From the NCBI RefSeq assembly GCF_023573145.1, contig NZ_CP097635.1, forward strand, positions 558,001 to 622,000: 64,000 nucleotides of DNA. The letters are read 5' to 3'. A program made the translations under genes and the position numbers. This document shows positions 17,387 to 26,328 of this stretch, piece after piece (the first letter of the stretch is position 1; each line of letters begins with the position of its first letter). Source of the stretch: Aquincola tertiaricarbonis (GTDB lineage: Bacteria; Pseudomonadota; Gammaproteobacteria; Burkholderiales; Burkholderiaceae_C). The notes beneath the pieces were generated by a model. That model had not been told where the DNA came from. It did not search any database and saw only the letters and a list, made by a program, of their open reading frames with translations.

Positions 17387-18294
17387 GCCACGCGCTGCGC
17401 ATGCCCCTCACCGCTTCAAGATTGCAATGGGAACGCGACGGCCTGGACTGGCCGCATCGCGCCCACAGCCGGCACGTGCTGGCCGGCGGCTTGCACTGGC
17501 ATGTGCAGGTGGCCGGCGAGGGCCCGGTGCTGTTGCTGCTGCATGGCACCGGCGCTTCCAGCCACAGCATGGCCGGGCTGCTGCCGCTGCTGACCGGGCG
17601 CTACACCGTGGTGGTGCCCGACCTGCCCGGCCATGCCTTCACCGAAGCGCTGCCCGGCGCGCCCAGCCTGCCCGCCATGTCGCGTGCGCTGGCCGCCCTG
17701 CTGGCGGTATTGGGGCTAGCGCCACCCGCGCTGGTGGCCGGGCATTCGGCGGGCGCGGCCATCGGCGCGCAGCTGGTGCTGGACGGCCATGCACCGGCAC
17801 GGGCGCTGGTGTCCATCAACGGGGCCTTGCTGCCCTTCGACGGCCTGGCCGGCCTGCTGTTCGCGCCGCTGGCGCGGCTGGTGGGCGGCGGGCCGATGCT
17901 GCCGCGGCTGGTGAGCCGGCTGGTGGCACGCCAGGCGCGCGACCCGCGGGCCATGCAGCGGCTGGTCGACGGCACCGGTTCACGCGTGCCGCCGGCCTCG
18001 GCCGCGCTGTATGCGCGGCTGGTGCAAAGCCCGGCGCATGTGGCCGGGGCACTGGCGATGATGAGCCACTGGGACCTGCGGCCCTTGGCCGAGGCCTTGC
18101 CCAGGCTGCCGGCGCCGCTGTGGCTGCTGGCCTCTGACGGGGACCGCATGGTGCCGCCGGCCCAGGCCCAGGCGCTGGCGCGGCGGCTGCCGCAAGCGCG
18201 CTGCGTGCCGCTGCCGGGCACCGGCCACCTGGCGCATGAAGAACAACCGTCCCAGGTGGCCGCGTTGATCACGCGGGCCTGGGACGGCGGGTGA
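17383..18294 (+). CDS. bchO: Magnesium chelatase accessory protein BchO
   Basis: 303 residues. Alpha/beta hydrolase fold with the BchO-specific N-terminus RDGLDWPHRAHSRHVLAGGL. It has the oxyanion loop LLLHGTGASSHS, the nucleophile elbow VAGHSAGAAIG, and a C-terminal GTGHLAHEEQP with the catalytic His. BchO is linked to magnesium insertion, but its reaction is unproven. It usually follows bchI-bchD; here it is downstream of the second PpsR-like gene and faces bchD with terC in between. Confidence 0.9.
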   Translation: MSHALRMPLTASRLQWERDGLDWPHRAHSRHVLAGGLHWHVQVAGEGPVLLLLHGTGASSHSMAGLLPLLTGRYTVVVPDLPGHAFTEALPGAPSLPAMSRALAALLAVLGLAPPALVAGHSAGAAIGAQLVLDGHAPARALVSINGALLPFDGLAGLLFAPLARLVGGGPMLPRLVSRLVARQARDPRAMQRLVDGTGSRVPPASAALYARLVQSPAHVAGALAMMSHWDLRPLAEALPRLPAPLWLLASDGDRMVPPAQAQALARRLPQARCVPLPGTGHLAHEEQPSQVAALITRAWDGG

Positions 18295-18314
18295 GGCTCA
18301 GGCCTTCAGAGCTT

Positions 18315-18330
18315 CAGCGCTTCAGCGCTG
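18315..18330. terminator. Short hairpin between convergent bchO and terC
   Basis: CAGCGC-TTCA-GCGCTG forms a 6-bp stem with a 4-base loop and overlaps the terC stop codon. There is no U-run on either side, so termination is uncertain. Confidence 0.35.
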
Positions 18331-19344
18331 GTCTTCGCTCTTGGGCTTGGCGCCGAAGGGATAGGCGCCGCCTTCATGCTGCTTGCCACCCTTGGGCGGG
18401 ATCTTCAGCGACAGGATCATCGTCACCGCCAGCGTCACCGCGGTGAAGCCCAGCGACACCGCCACCGGGATCTTGTAGATGTCGATCAGCAGCATCTTGG
18501 CGCCGATGAACACCAGCACGATGGCCAGGCCGTAGCTCAGCAGGTGGAAGCGCTCATGCATGTTGGCCAGCAGGAAGTACATCGCCCGCAGACCCAGGAT
18601 CGCGAACACGTTGGACGTGAGCACGATGAACGGGTCGGTGGTGATGGCGAAGATGGCCGGGATGGAGTCGACCGCGAACACGATGTCGACGATGCCGATC
18701 AGCAGCATCACCACCAGCAGCGGGGTGGCCATCTTCACGCCGTTGACCATGGTGAACAGCTTCTCGCCGTCGTAGTCGGGCGCGATCTTGAAGTGACCGC
18801 GGATCCACTTCAGGGCCGGGTTGTTGTCCAGGTCGGGCTCCTGGCCGGCGGCCCACCACATCTTGATGCCGGTGAACAGCAGGAAGGCGCCGAACACATA
18901 CAGGATCCAGTGGAACTGCGCGATCAGCCAGGCACCCACCAGGATCATCACCGCGCGCAGCACCAGGGCGCCCAGGATGCCGATCATCAGCACGCGCTTC
19001 TGGAACTCGGCCGGCACCGCGAAGTAGGTGAACAGCATCAGGAACACGAAGATGTTGTCGACCGCCAGCGCCTTCTCGATCAGGTAGCCGGTGAGGAACT
19101 CGAGCGCCTTGCCGTTGGCCAGCGTGCGCGCCGCTTCGTCGGTGCTGGTGCCACCCACGTACCACCACAGCCAGCCCATGAAAACGAAGGACACCCCCAC
19201 CCAGATGAGCGACCAGATGGCCGCTTCCTTGGTGCTGACGCGGTGCGCGCCCTGTTTGCTCATGGCAAAGAAGTCGACGAGCAGTGCCACGAGCACGAAC
19301 GCCGCGAACAAGGACCACATGAGTGGTGAACCGATGGATTGCAT
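18322..19344 (-). CDS. TerC-family membrane protein
   Basis: 340 residues from the ATG at 19344; the frame is open upstream but runs through the riboswitch. There are at least seven membrane helices. Family hallmarks are the intramembrane acidic segments EKALAVDNIFVFLMLF and DIVFAVDSIPAIFAITTDPF. Members such as Alx export or balance Mn2+, consistent with the Mn2+-sensing riboswitch leader. It lies between bchD and bchO, which are usually adjacent, so it looks like an insertion into that group. It has its own leader and is probably not part of the bch operon. Confidence 0.92.
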   Translation of the reverse strand: MQSIGSPLMWSLFAAFVLVALLVDFFAMSKQGAHRVSTKEAAIWSLIWVGVSFVFMGWLWWYVGGTSTDEAARTLANGKALEFLTGYLIEKALAVDNIFVFLMLFTYFAVPAEFQKRVLMIGILGALVLRAVMILVGAWLIAQFHWILYVFGAFLLFTGIKMWWAAGQEPDLDNNPALKWIRGHFKIAPDYDGEKLFTMVNGVKMATPLLVVMLLIGIVDIVFAVDSIPAIFAITTDPFIVLTSNVFAILGLRAMYFLLANMHERFHLLSYGLAIVLVFIGAKMLLIDIYKIPVAVSLGFTAVTLAVTMILSLKIPPKGGKQHEGGAYPFGAKPKSEDQR

Positions 19345-19365
19345 TGACCGCCTTTGAAGTGAGTG

Positions 19366-19397
19366 AGCCGTCCGACCCTCCGCGGTAGCGGACGGCT
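19366..19397 (-). promoter_or_regulatory. Hairpin between riboswitch and terC start
   Basis: A perfect 9-bp stem (agccgtccg / cggacggct) with a 14-base loop lies 21 bp upstream of the terC ATG. Position suggests the expression platform of the riboswitch, controlling access to the AAAGGCGG ribosome site rather than acting as a U-tract terminator. Confidence 0.55.
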
Positions 19398-19414
19398 GAT
19401 GACACAAGGACCCA

Positions 19415-19575
19415 AGGCTGGTCTTGCCGTGACGACGATGGAGCGATCGGGCGATCGACATCGAGGCCTGCAGCGCCGGGGGATGGTGCGGGACACCACG
19501 CCCGTATTGACGACACTGCGCCGGACACACGTTCTGCGGAACGAACGGGACCCGGTGGCTACTCCCCAACACAAG
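19415..19575 (-). ncRNA. yybP-ykoY (Mn2+) riboswitch upstream of terC
   Basis: On the minus strand the leader begins with TTGGGGAGTAGCC, the hallmark 5' element of yybP-ykoY RNAs. Further on it contains TGTCGTCAATACG and ends with CACGGCAAGACCA, the matching 3' element (GGCGAGACC in many members). The downstream gene, terC/alx type, is the classic partner. A likely promoter (TTGCAG, 18 nt, TAGACT) lies at the end of bchD. Boundaries are approximate. Confidence 0.78.
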
Positions 19576-19599
19576 TGGGGCGGAGTCTAGCAGCGCGGA

Positions 19600-21465
19600 T
19601 TACAAAACTGCAATGTCCTTACACGGCCGCAGTGCCTGCCAAAGCCGTCCGGCGTCGGCTTGTGGCAACGGCAGGTAGCGCGCGCCCATGGCATCGGCCA
19701 ATGCGCGGGCGGCAGGCTGCGGGTCGCGGCCGGTGTCGATCATCAGGCTGGTGAGCCCGGCGGCGCGCAGCGCGCGTGCCGAGGCCAGCGCATCGGCCGC
19801 CGCCCGTTCGCGGCCGGGCGCCCCGCCACGGCCGACGTTGGCGCGGGCATCGGTCATCAGCACCACCAGCACGCTGCCGCCCTGGCGCTGCAGGCCGGCG
19901 GCCAGCTGGCGCGCCGCGTCGAGGCCCGCCGACAACGGCGTGCCACCGCCGCCGGGCAGCTCGGCCAGGCAGCGCTTGGCACGCACCAGCGAGCGGGTGG
20001 GCGGCAGCAGCAGCTGCGCGCCGCTGCCGCGGAAGGCGATCAGCGCCACCTTGTCGCGGCGCACGTAGCAATCGGCCAGCAGCAGTTCCACCGCGCCCTT
20101 GGCCTCGGCCAAGCGGTGCAGCGCCAGCGAGCCGGAGGCATCGACCGCGAACACCGTGGTCGTCTCGCGCCGCTGCTGGAAGCGCCGGATGCGGAAGTCC
20201 TCACGCCGCACCAGCACCTGCGCCCCCACCGGGCCGCCATGCAGCAGGGCCTCTCGCCGGCGCAGCGGCTGCCAGGGCGCGGCGGCGCGCAAGGTCTCGA
20301 TCAGGTCGAGCCGGCCGGCGCGCGGGTCGCCAGGCACGCTGCCGATGGGACGGCCCTGGCGGCGATGCTGCTGCGTGGCGCCGGCCCGGCCGCTGGCCGC
20401 AACGGCATGACGCTGGCCGGCTCGCGCGGCCAGGCCGACCAGCAGGCCGGGCGGCAGCGCGCTGACCGCCGCAGCGGTCAGTCGGTCGGGCAGCGCTTGC
20501 GGGTCCTGGTTTGCGGTGGCCGGGTCGGCGACGTCGCCGGGTGGCGGCGCGGCGCTGTCGGGCCGCGTTGCAGGCTCGGCGGCTTGGGGTGCCGGTGGCG
20601 GGTCGTCGTGGGCGGCTGACGGCGTGGGCGGCGCGGTGGCTGCAGGCATGGGCTCAGCGGCCGTGTCCTCGGCCTCCCCCGCCGGCAACTGCCTGGCGCG
20701 CGGGCCCAGCACCAGGCGGGCAGCCAGCTCGGCGTCTTCGGCCTCCACCTGCGCATGGCCGGCCCATGCGGCGGCGGCCCGGGCGGCGCGCCAGGCCAGC
20801 CACGGCACCCGTGCCGAGGTGATGCCCAGCGCCACCGCGGCCGCGCACAAGCCGGTGGCAATGTCTTCGTCAAAGGGCAGGCTGTGCAAGGCCGCACGGG
20901 CGGCGGCCACGCGGGCGGGGTTGAAGGCCTGCAGGTCCTGCGTGGCAGCTGGCATGCAGCCGTCAGCCGACCGTCCGCGGCTCAGCGCCTGAGCATCGAG
21001 GTGCAAGGCCAATCGCTCGGTCAAGGCGGCGGGCGGCGCCTCATCAGCCTCACCCTCGTCCAACGCCACCACGGCCATGGCAGCGCCCTCGCCCGCGTCC
21101 AGCACCGCGGCGATGCGGCCGGCCGTCGCGGCCGGCAGGCGCTCGGCCATCGCCAGCAGCAGCACACCGCCGCGGGCTTCTTGCAGCAGGCCGGGCTGGT
21201 GCACCGGGCGGCGGGCCTGCAGCGTGGCGCCCAGGTCCAGCCCACCCAGCAGCCGCTCGTCGCCGATGTGGGCGGGCATGCGGCGCACCGGCGTGGCGGG
21301 GGGCAGCAGTTGCTGCAGCAGTGCCAGCCAGGCGTCACGCGCCGGGCCGGCGGGCGCCCGCAGCCGCAGGCCGCCCAGGCCGGCCGGGTCCACCGCCAGC
21401 AGGGCGGCGGCGCTTCGCGCATCGGCGGCCTGGGTGTCTGCGCCGGGCCCGGCCGAGGTGTTCAT
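19600..21465 (-). CDS. bchD: Magnesium chelatase subunit BchD
   Basis: 621 residues. An N-terminal inactive AAA+ domain lies upstream, without a good P-loop. A Pro/Ala/acidic linker follows at about residues 270-330, and then a C-terminal von Willebrand A domain whose MIDAS begins FAVDASGSLALHRLAEAKGA and continues GGGTPLSAGLDAARQLA. BchD forms the motor platform with BchI and docks BchH for Mg insertion into protoporphyrin IX. The start codon overlaps the bchI stop. Confidence 0.94.
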   Translation of the reverse strand: MNTSAGPGADTQAADARSAAALLAVDPAGLGGLRLRAPAGPARDAWLALLQQLLPPATPVRRMPAHIGDERLLGGLDLGATLQARRPVHQPGLLQEARGGVLLLAMAERLPAATAGRIAAVLDAGEGAAMAVVALDEGEADEAPPAALTERLALHLDAQALSRGRSADGCMPAATQDLQAFNPARVAAARAALHSLPFDEDIATGLCAAAVALGITSARVPWLAWRAARAAAAWAGHAQVEAEDAELAARLVLGPRARQLPAGEAEDTAAEPMPAATAPPTPSAAHDDPPPAPQAAEPATRPDSAAPPPGDVADPATANQDPQALPDRLTAAAVSALPPGLLVGLAARAGQRHAVAASGRAGATQQHRRQGRPIGSVPGDPRAGRLDLIETLRAAAPWQPLRRREALLHGGPVGAQVLVRREDFRIRRFQQRRETTTVFAVDASGSLALHRLAEAKGAVELLLADCYVRRDKVALIAFRGSGAQLLLPPTRSLVRAKRCLAELPGGGGTPLSAGLDAARQLAAGLQRQGGSVLVVLMTDARANVGRGGAPGRERAAADALASARALRAAGLTSLMIDTGRDPQPAARALADAMGARYLPLPQADAGRLWQALRPCKDIAVL

Positions 21466-22487
21466 GCCGCGGTATCGAACAGCTCGGCCAGCGCGCGTTC
21501 CACCCGCTCGGTGGAGCCGGATTCATCGAGCGGATCACGCCGCAGCCGGTGGCGCAGCGCAGCCGGCGCCACGCGGCGCAGGTGCGGCACGCCGGCTTCG
21601 GCATCGCCGTCCAGCGCGGCCAGTGCGCGGGCAGCGCGCGTCAGCGTGAGTTCGCCGCGCAGGCCGTCGGTGCCCAGCGCCATGGCCAGGCGGGCGGCGG
21701 CTTCCAGCGTGGCATCAGGCACGGTGGTGGCGGGCAGTTGCTCACGCGCGGTGAGCACGCGGCGGCGCACCTTGGCGTCTTCCTTCTTCCAGTGTTCGGC
21801 AAAGCCGATGGGGTCGCGTTCGTAGGCGTCGCGGCGCTTGACCACTTCCACCCGGGCGGCCAAGTCCATCGGCGTGCGCACTTCCACCGACAGGCCGAAG
21901 CGGTCGAGCAGCTGCGGCCGCAGCTCGCCTTCTTCGGGGTTGCCGCTGCCCACCAGCACGAAGCGGGCGGGATGGCGCACGCTCAGGCCTTCACGCTCGA
22001 CCACGTTTTCGCCGGACGCGGCCACGTCGATCAGCAGGTCGACCAGGTGATCCTCCAGCAGGTTCACCTCGTCGATGTAAAGGAAGCCGCGGTGGGCGCG
22101 GGCCAGCAGCCCGGGCTCGAAACTGCGCACGCCCTGGGTGAGCGCCTTTTCCAGATCGAGCGCGCCCACCACGCGGTCTTCGGTGGCGCCCAGCGGCAGG
22201 TCGACCACCGGCACCGGCATCTTCTGCGTGCGCGGCGGGCTGCGCAGCGCACGGCAGTCTTCGCAGCCGCCGCTGGTGGCCAGCGTGGCCGGGTCGCAGT
22301 GGTAACGGCAACCCGCCACCGCCAGCATCGGCGGCAGCAGCGCGGCCAGCGAGCGCACCGCGGTGCTCTTGCCGGTGCCGCGGTCGCCGAACACCAGCAC
22401 GCCGCCGATGGCAGGCTCCACCGCGGCGATGAGGATGGCGAGCTTCATCTCCTCTTGCCCGACGATCGCGGAAAACGGGAATGCCAT
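21462..22487 (-). CDS. bchI: Magnesium chelatase ATPase subunit BchI
   Basis: 341 residues from the ATG at 22487, preceded by GTGAGGA; a GTG four codons upstream is less likely. AAA+ ATPase: Walker A VFGDRGTGKSTAVRS, Walker B GFLYIDEVNLLED, sensor GSGNPEEGELRPQLLDRFG. It supplies ATP hydrolysis for magnesium insertion. It sits between hip and bchD in the bchG-led minus-strand operon. Confidence 0.96.
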   Translation of the reverse strand: MAFPFSAIVGQEEMKLAILIAAVEPAIGGVLVFGDRGTGKSTAVRSLAALLPPMLAVAGCRYHCDPATLATSGGCEDCRALRSPPRTQKMPVPVVDLPLGATEDRVVGALDLEKALTQGVRSFEPGLLARAHRGFLYIDEVNLLEDHLVDLLIDVAASGENVVEREGLSVRHPARFVLVGSGNPEEGELRPQLLDRFGLSVEVRTPMDLAARVEVVKRRDAYERDPIGFAEHWKKEDAKVRRRVLTAREQLPATTVPDATLEAAARLAMALGTDGLRGELTLTRAARALAALDGDAEAGVPHLRRVAPAALRHRLRRDPLDESGSTERVERALAELFDTAA

Positions 22488-22541
22488 GGATGTCCTCACT
22501 TTCCGGGGGTCGCGTCAGCGGTCAGAGACGAAGCTGATCGA

Positions 22542-22856
22542 TCAGCCGGCCTTCTTGGTCCAGGCCGAGCACCAGGCCTTGTTCAGCACCTGTTTGCCCT
22601 GGAACAGCGTACAAGGCGCCTTCTCGGCATTGGCCGCACCCTGGAAGAGCTGGCAGTTGCCGCAATGCTGATCGGGCGTGTGCTTGGGGAACTTTGTCTT
22701 GTCAGCCTTGGTCGTATCAGCCACATAGCCCAGGGCCACGGCCTGCGGGTCTTTGGGATCGACCGCCGCAGCGGCCTGGGCCTGCACGGCACGGGCGGTG
22801 AACAAGGCGGTGCCGGCAACCGGCACGATGGTGATGAAACGGCGACGAGTGGTCAT
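22542..22856 (-). CDS. hip: High-potential iron-sulfur protein (HiPIP)
   Basis: 104 residues. A twin-arginine signal peptide (TTRRRF...ARAVQA) is followed by a mature protein of about 78 residues. Its four cysteines lie in C-x2-C-x13-C-x13-C (CGNC, APC, AWC), the [4Fe-4S] HiPIP pattern. It is exported folded by Tat and acts as a periplasmic electron carrier from bc1 to the reaction centre, as known in Rubrivivax gelatinosus. Its position between tspO/orf98 and bchI puts it under PGC control. Confidence 0.93.
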   Translation of the reverse strand: MTTRRRFITIVPVAGTALFTARAVQAQAAAAVDPKDPQAVALGYVADTTKADKTKFPKHTPDQHCGNCQLFQGAANAEKAPCTLFQGKQVLNKAWCSAWTKKAG

Positions 22857-22887
22857 GGAACGTCCTCTTTGGCAGTTGGCTACAGAG

Positions 22888-23184
22888 TCACGGATGCCGG
22901 GGCATCCTCACGTCGGCATCGGGGGCGACACGCTGCCGCCAACGCCTGTACAGATCGAAGGCATGCGCAGCACCGGCCGCGGCCAGCCAGACGGCCAGCC
23001 GTTCCCCTGAGGCGCCGGCCGCCGCATCGCGTACGGCCAGCACCAGGCATGTTCCGGCAAGCAGGCTGCCTGCAACGTCAAGCACAGGTAAACCTTGTGC
23101 GCTGCTACGCTGCCACGCCCAGCACAGCAGCGCCTCCACCAACAGCACGGCCAGCACCAGGTTGACGAGCAGGGCCGTGTTCAT
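22888..23184 (-). CDS. 98-residue membrane protein of unknown function
   Basis: Three hydrophobic segments at about residues 3-22, 33-52 and 62-76 are followed by AHAFDLYRRWRQRVAPDADV. It lies 20 bp after tspO and 31 bp before hip, all on the same strand, so it is co-transcribed with bch genes. No family recognised. Its place next to HiPIP hints at an electron-transfer or envelope role, but this is only context. Confidence 0.6.
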   Translation of the reverse strand: MNTALLVNLVLAVLLVEALLCWAWQRSSAQGLPVLDVAGSLLAGTCLVLAVRDAAAGASGERLAVWLAAAGAAHAFDLYRRWRQRVAPDADVRMPRHP

Positions 23185-23204
23185 CCGTCTAGCCGTCTAG
23201 CGGC

Positions 23205-23693
23205 CTAGCCGCCGAAAGGCGGGTTCAGGCGCACGATGGTGGCGTTGAGCACCGAGGCGAAGCTCACCCAGGCCAGGTAGGGCAGCAGCAGGGCGCCGGC
23301 CATGCGGTCGCGCCGGCCGGCCACCACCACCATCACCAGGATGGAGAGCCACAGCAGCCCCACTTCCATCAGCGCCCAGTCGGGCCGCCGCTGGTTGAAG
23401 AAGAGCACGCTCCACAACACGTTGGCCACGCCGTTGACACCAAAAGCGGCCAGCAGCGCGCCCCGGCCAGGCCGCAGCACGTCGCTGCGCCAGGCCCGCA
23501 CCGCGGCGATGACGCACAGCAGGTAGATGGTGGTCCACACCGGACCGAACAACCAGTCCGGCGGCTGCCAGGCGGGCTTGCTCAGCGCGCGGTACCACGG
23601 CCCGATGTCGGTGGCCAGGCCGCCGACCAGCGACAGCGCCACCGCCCAGAGCACCGCGACCGAAACAGGTTTCCACAGGGGGCCCTTCCTCAT
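23205..23693 (-). CDS. tspO: Tryptophan-rich sensory protein TspO
   Basis: 162 residues from the ATG at 23693. Five membrane helices and the TspO/MBR pattern WYRALSKPAWQPPDWLFGPV, then NVLWSVLFFNQRRPDWAL and LNPPFGG at the end. In Rhodobacter TspO binds tetrapyrroles and dampens photosynthesis gene expression in oxygen. The ATG overlaps the bchP stop (ATGA), so it is co-translated with the pigment genes. Confidence 0.93.
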   Translation of the reverse strand: MRKGPLWKPVSVAVLWAVALSLVGGLATDIGPWYRALSKPAWQPPDWLFGPVWTTIYLLCVIAAVRAWRSDVLRPGRGALLAAFGVNGVANVLWSVLFFNQRRPDWALMEVGLLWLSILVMVVVAGRRDRMAGALLLPYLAWVSFASVLNATIVRLNPPFGG

Positions 23694-24919
23694 ACCCGCG
23701 CCACCCCGATCAGGTGGGCAAGGTCCTTGAAGAAGATGCGCACGTGCGCCATCGGGCGTGCGCGAACGAGTCGTTTGTTCATGTAGGCATCGAAAGTGAG
23801 TTGCTGGATGTCCTGGTCGCGGCACAGGCTGACGAAGCGCTCCCGGCGCTTGTCGCTCACGTACCAGAACCCCTGCATGATGCCCAACACCCAGAACACC
23901 CGCCCGTGCTCGCGCATGAAGGCGCGGCGGGCGCCGGCCAGTGCCCGCCCATCGCCGGTGGCCAGGCAGCGCGCCACCGCTTCGGCGGCCAGCCGGCCGC
24001 CCAGCATGGCGTAGTAGATGCCCTCGCCGGACGCGGGTGCCACGACACCGGCGGCATCACCCGCCAGCACCACGTCGCGGCCGTTGTCCCAGCGCGGCAG
24101 CGGCTTCATCGGAATGGGCGCGCCTTCACGCCGCAAGGTGGTGGCGCCTTCCAAGTGCACGCTGCGGCGCAGCGCCGACACGGCGCCGCGCAGCGAGAAG
24201 CCCTTGTCGGCGCTGCCGGTGCCGATGCTCACCGTGCCGCCGTGCGGAAACACCCAGCCGTAGAAGTCGGGTGACAGCCGGCCGTCGTAGTGCACCTCGC
24301 AGCGGCTGCCCTTGAAGCCGGCGGGCGGCTCGGCCGGCGTCTGCACGATCTCGTGGTACGCGAACACCCAGCGGCCCTTGGCCGAGCCGGGCACTTCCTG
24401 CCGGGCAACGGCCGAGCGCGCGCCATCGGCACCGATGACCAGGCGCGTGCGCACCTGCTGCAGCGCGGCGTCTTCGCCGGGGCCACGCCAGCGCACCAGC
24501 ACCACGCCATCGTCGGTGCGCTGCAGGCTGTCAAAACGGCCAGTGCAGCGCACGGCGCCATGGCTGGCGGCGCGTTCACGCAGCCATTCGTCGAACACCT
24601 CGCGGTCCACCATGCCGACGAAACCGCCTTCGATCGGGATGTCCACCTGCGCGCCGGTGGGCGACACCATGCGCGCCGCCTGGGCACGCGCCACCAGCAA
24701 ATGGTCGGGGATCTGGAAGTCGCGGATCAGCCGCGGCGGCACCGCGCCGCCGCAGGGCTTGGGGCGGCCGGCGCGGTCGAGCAGCAGCACCCGGTGGCCG
24801 GCACTGGCCAGGTCGTCGGCCGCGGTGGCACCGGCGGGGCCGCCACCGACCACGACGACGTCGAACAGCGTGTCCATCGCCAGCACGGGCTCGGCGCTGC
24901 GCAGGTCAGGGGTGCTCAT
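23690..24919 (-). CDS. bchP: Geranylgeranyl diphosphate/geranylgeranyl-bacteriochlorophyll reductase BchP
   Basis: 409 residues from the ATG at 24919. FAD-dependent reductase: VVVVGGGPAGATAADDLASA at the N-terminus, GRPKPCGGAVPPRLI, VIGADGARSAVARQ, and VVLAGDAAGVVAPASGEGI. BchP reduces the geranylgeranyl tail to phytyl in three steps. Both ends overlap neighbours by four bases (bch2 upstream, tspO downstream). Confidence 0.94.
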   Translation of the reverse strand: MSTPDLRSAEPVLAMDTLFDVVVVGGGPAGATAADDLASAGHRVLLLDRAGRPKPCGGAVPPRLIRDFQIPDHLLVARAQAARMVSPTGAQVDIPIEGGFVGMVDREVFDEWLRERAASHGAVRCTGRFDSLQRTDDGVVLVRWRGPGEDAALQQVRTRLVIGADGARSAVARQEVPGSAKGRWVFAYHEIVQTPAEPPAGFKGSRCEVHYDGRLSPDFYGWVFPHGGTVSIGTGSADKGFSLRGAVSALRRSVHLEGATTLRREGAPIPMKPLPRWDNGRDVVLAGDAAGVVAPASGEGIYYAMLGGRLAAEAVARCLATGDGRALAGARRAFMREHGRVFWVLGIMQGFWYVSDKRRERFVSLCRDQDIQQLTFDAYMNKRLVRARPMAHVRIFFKDLAHLIGVARV

Positions 24920-26328
24920 TGCACCACCCGCCACACGGCATGGTCCAGCACCACCGCCGGTTCGCGGTCGGGGGCAGCGTGGCGGCGGCCGGGCCGTCGC
25001 GGCCGGTTGCCCGGCGCGGGGCTGAAGGCCAGCCAGGCGGCCCACAGGAACAGCAGCGACTCGGCCCCGAACACCGCGGCATAAGCCATCGCGGGTGAAG
25101 ACAGCAGCTGGTGCGCCAGGTCGCTGGCGCCGGTGCCCACCAGGCCACCCAGCGCAAAGGCGATGGCCTGCGCCGCGCCCCAGAGGCCGATGCGCACGCC
25201 CTCGCGGGACGGCGGTCCTTCACCGGCCAGCCGCATCATCGAGCCGATGGCCGACACCGCGAACGCGCCGTTGGCCACGCCCAGCAGAAACACATTGGCC
25301 TGCAGCGGATAACCCGGCCCGGCCACCGCGGCCAGCACCAGCCCGCCCAGCGCAACGCAGGAGGCGATGCAGCCGCCCGCCGTCCACGCCGGCAGCGAGC
25401 CCAAGGCCCGCCCGCGCCAGCGCCCACCGGCCGCCGCCGCGGCCAGCATGCCCAGCAGCACGCCGCCATGCTGCACGCCCGACAGCTGCGTCGATTGCCC
25501 GGGCGTGAAGCCGAACAGGCTGCCGGCAAAGGGCTCCAGGATCAGGTCCTGCGCGCTGTAAGCCAGCATCGAGACGAAGATGAAGAGCGTGAAGCGCCGG
25601 GCCGGCGGATCGGCCCACACCTCGCGCAGCGCGGCGATGAAGGCACCGCGGTCCGGGCCGGGGGCGGGGGCTGCGGCGGGCGAGCCCTCGGCCGTGCCGG
25701 TGGCGGGCCCTTCCAGCCGCCAGGTGGCCAGCCATGTGACCACCACCGCGATGGCGGCGACCACGCCCGTCACCGCCAGCAGGCGCGCCGGGCTGTAGGG
25801 GTCGAGGAAGCGGCCGGCCGTGCCCGCCGTGACCGCGAAGCCCAGGATCATCATCACCCACACGGTGGTGGCGGCCGCGCCCCGCCGCTGCGCCGGCACC
25901 CGCTTGGCCAGCAGCACCAACAGCGTGGTGCCACAGGCCGCCACGCCCAGGCCGATGAGCACGAAGGCGACGAAGGCCAATGCAACACCGGCGGCGCGCT
26001 GCGTCTCCATCCACGCCACGGAGGCCGAGGCCAGCACGGCGCCCGCCGCCAGCACCGCCATGCCGCCGACGATCCACGGCGTGCGGCGGCCGCCGACGTC
26101 CGAGCCCCAGCCCATGCGCGGCCGGCTGATCTGCACCGCATAGTGCAGCGCCACCAGCACGCCCGGCAGCAGGGCCGGCAGCGCCAGCTCCACCACCATC
26201 ACGCGGTTGAGCGTGGAGGTCATCAACACCACCAGGCCGCCCAGGCAGGCCTGCACCAGGCCCAGGCGCAGCACCTGCACGATGCCGAAAGTCGCGTTGC
26301 CCCTGTTGCCGCTGTGGCCCATGTTCAA
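24916..26328 (-). CDS. bch2: PucC-family transporter/assembly protein Bch2 (ORF428 type)
   Basis: 470 residues, twelve predicted membrane helices, major-facilitator fold of the PUCC family. The N-terminal signature LMTSTLNRVMVVELALPA is shared with LhaA in this window. Located between bchG and bchP, the position of ORF428/Bch2 in purple bacteria, where it helps antenna assembly or bacteriochlorophyll delivery. An insert of about 20 Ala/Pro-rich residues lies in the central loop near residue 215. Confidence 0.88.
   Translation of the reverse strand: MNMGHSGNRGNATFGIVQVLRLGLVQACLGGLVVLMTSTLNRVMVVELALPALLPGVLVALHYAVQISRPRMGWGSDVGGRRTPWIVGGMAVLAAGAVLASASVAWMETQRAAGVALAFVAFVLIGLGVAACGTTLLVLLAKRVPAQRRGAAATTVWVMMILGFAVTAGTAGRFLDPYSPARLLAVTGVVAAIAVVVTWLATWRLEGPATGTAEGSPAAAPAPGPDRGAFIAALREVWADPPARRFTLFIFVSMLAYSAQDLILEPFAGSLFGFTPGQSTQLSGVQHGGVLLGMLAAAAAGGRWRGRALGSLPAWTAGGCIASCVALGGLVLAAVAGPGYPLQANVFLLGVANGAFAVSAIGSMMRLAGEGPPSREGVRIGLWGAAQAIAFALGGLVGTGASDLAHQLLSSPAMAYAAVFGAESLLFLWAAWLAFSPAPGNRPRRPGRRHAAPDREPAVVLDHAVWRVVQ

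Noticed and set aside
19345..19572. N-terminal extension of TerC
   Set aside because: Would translate the riboswitch; membrane helices begin after the ATG at 19344.
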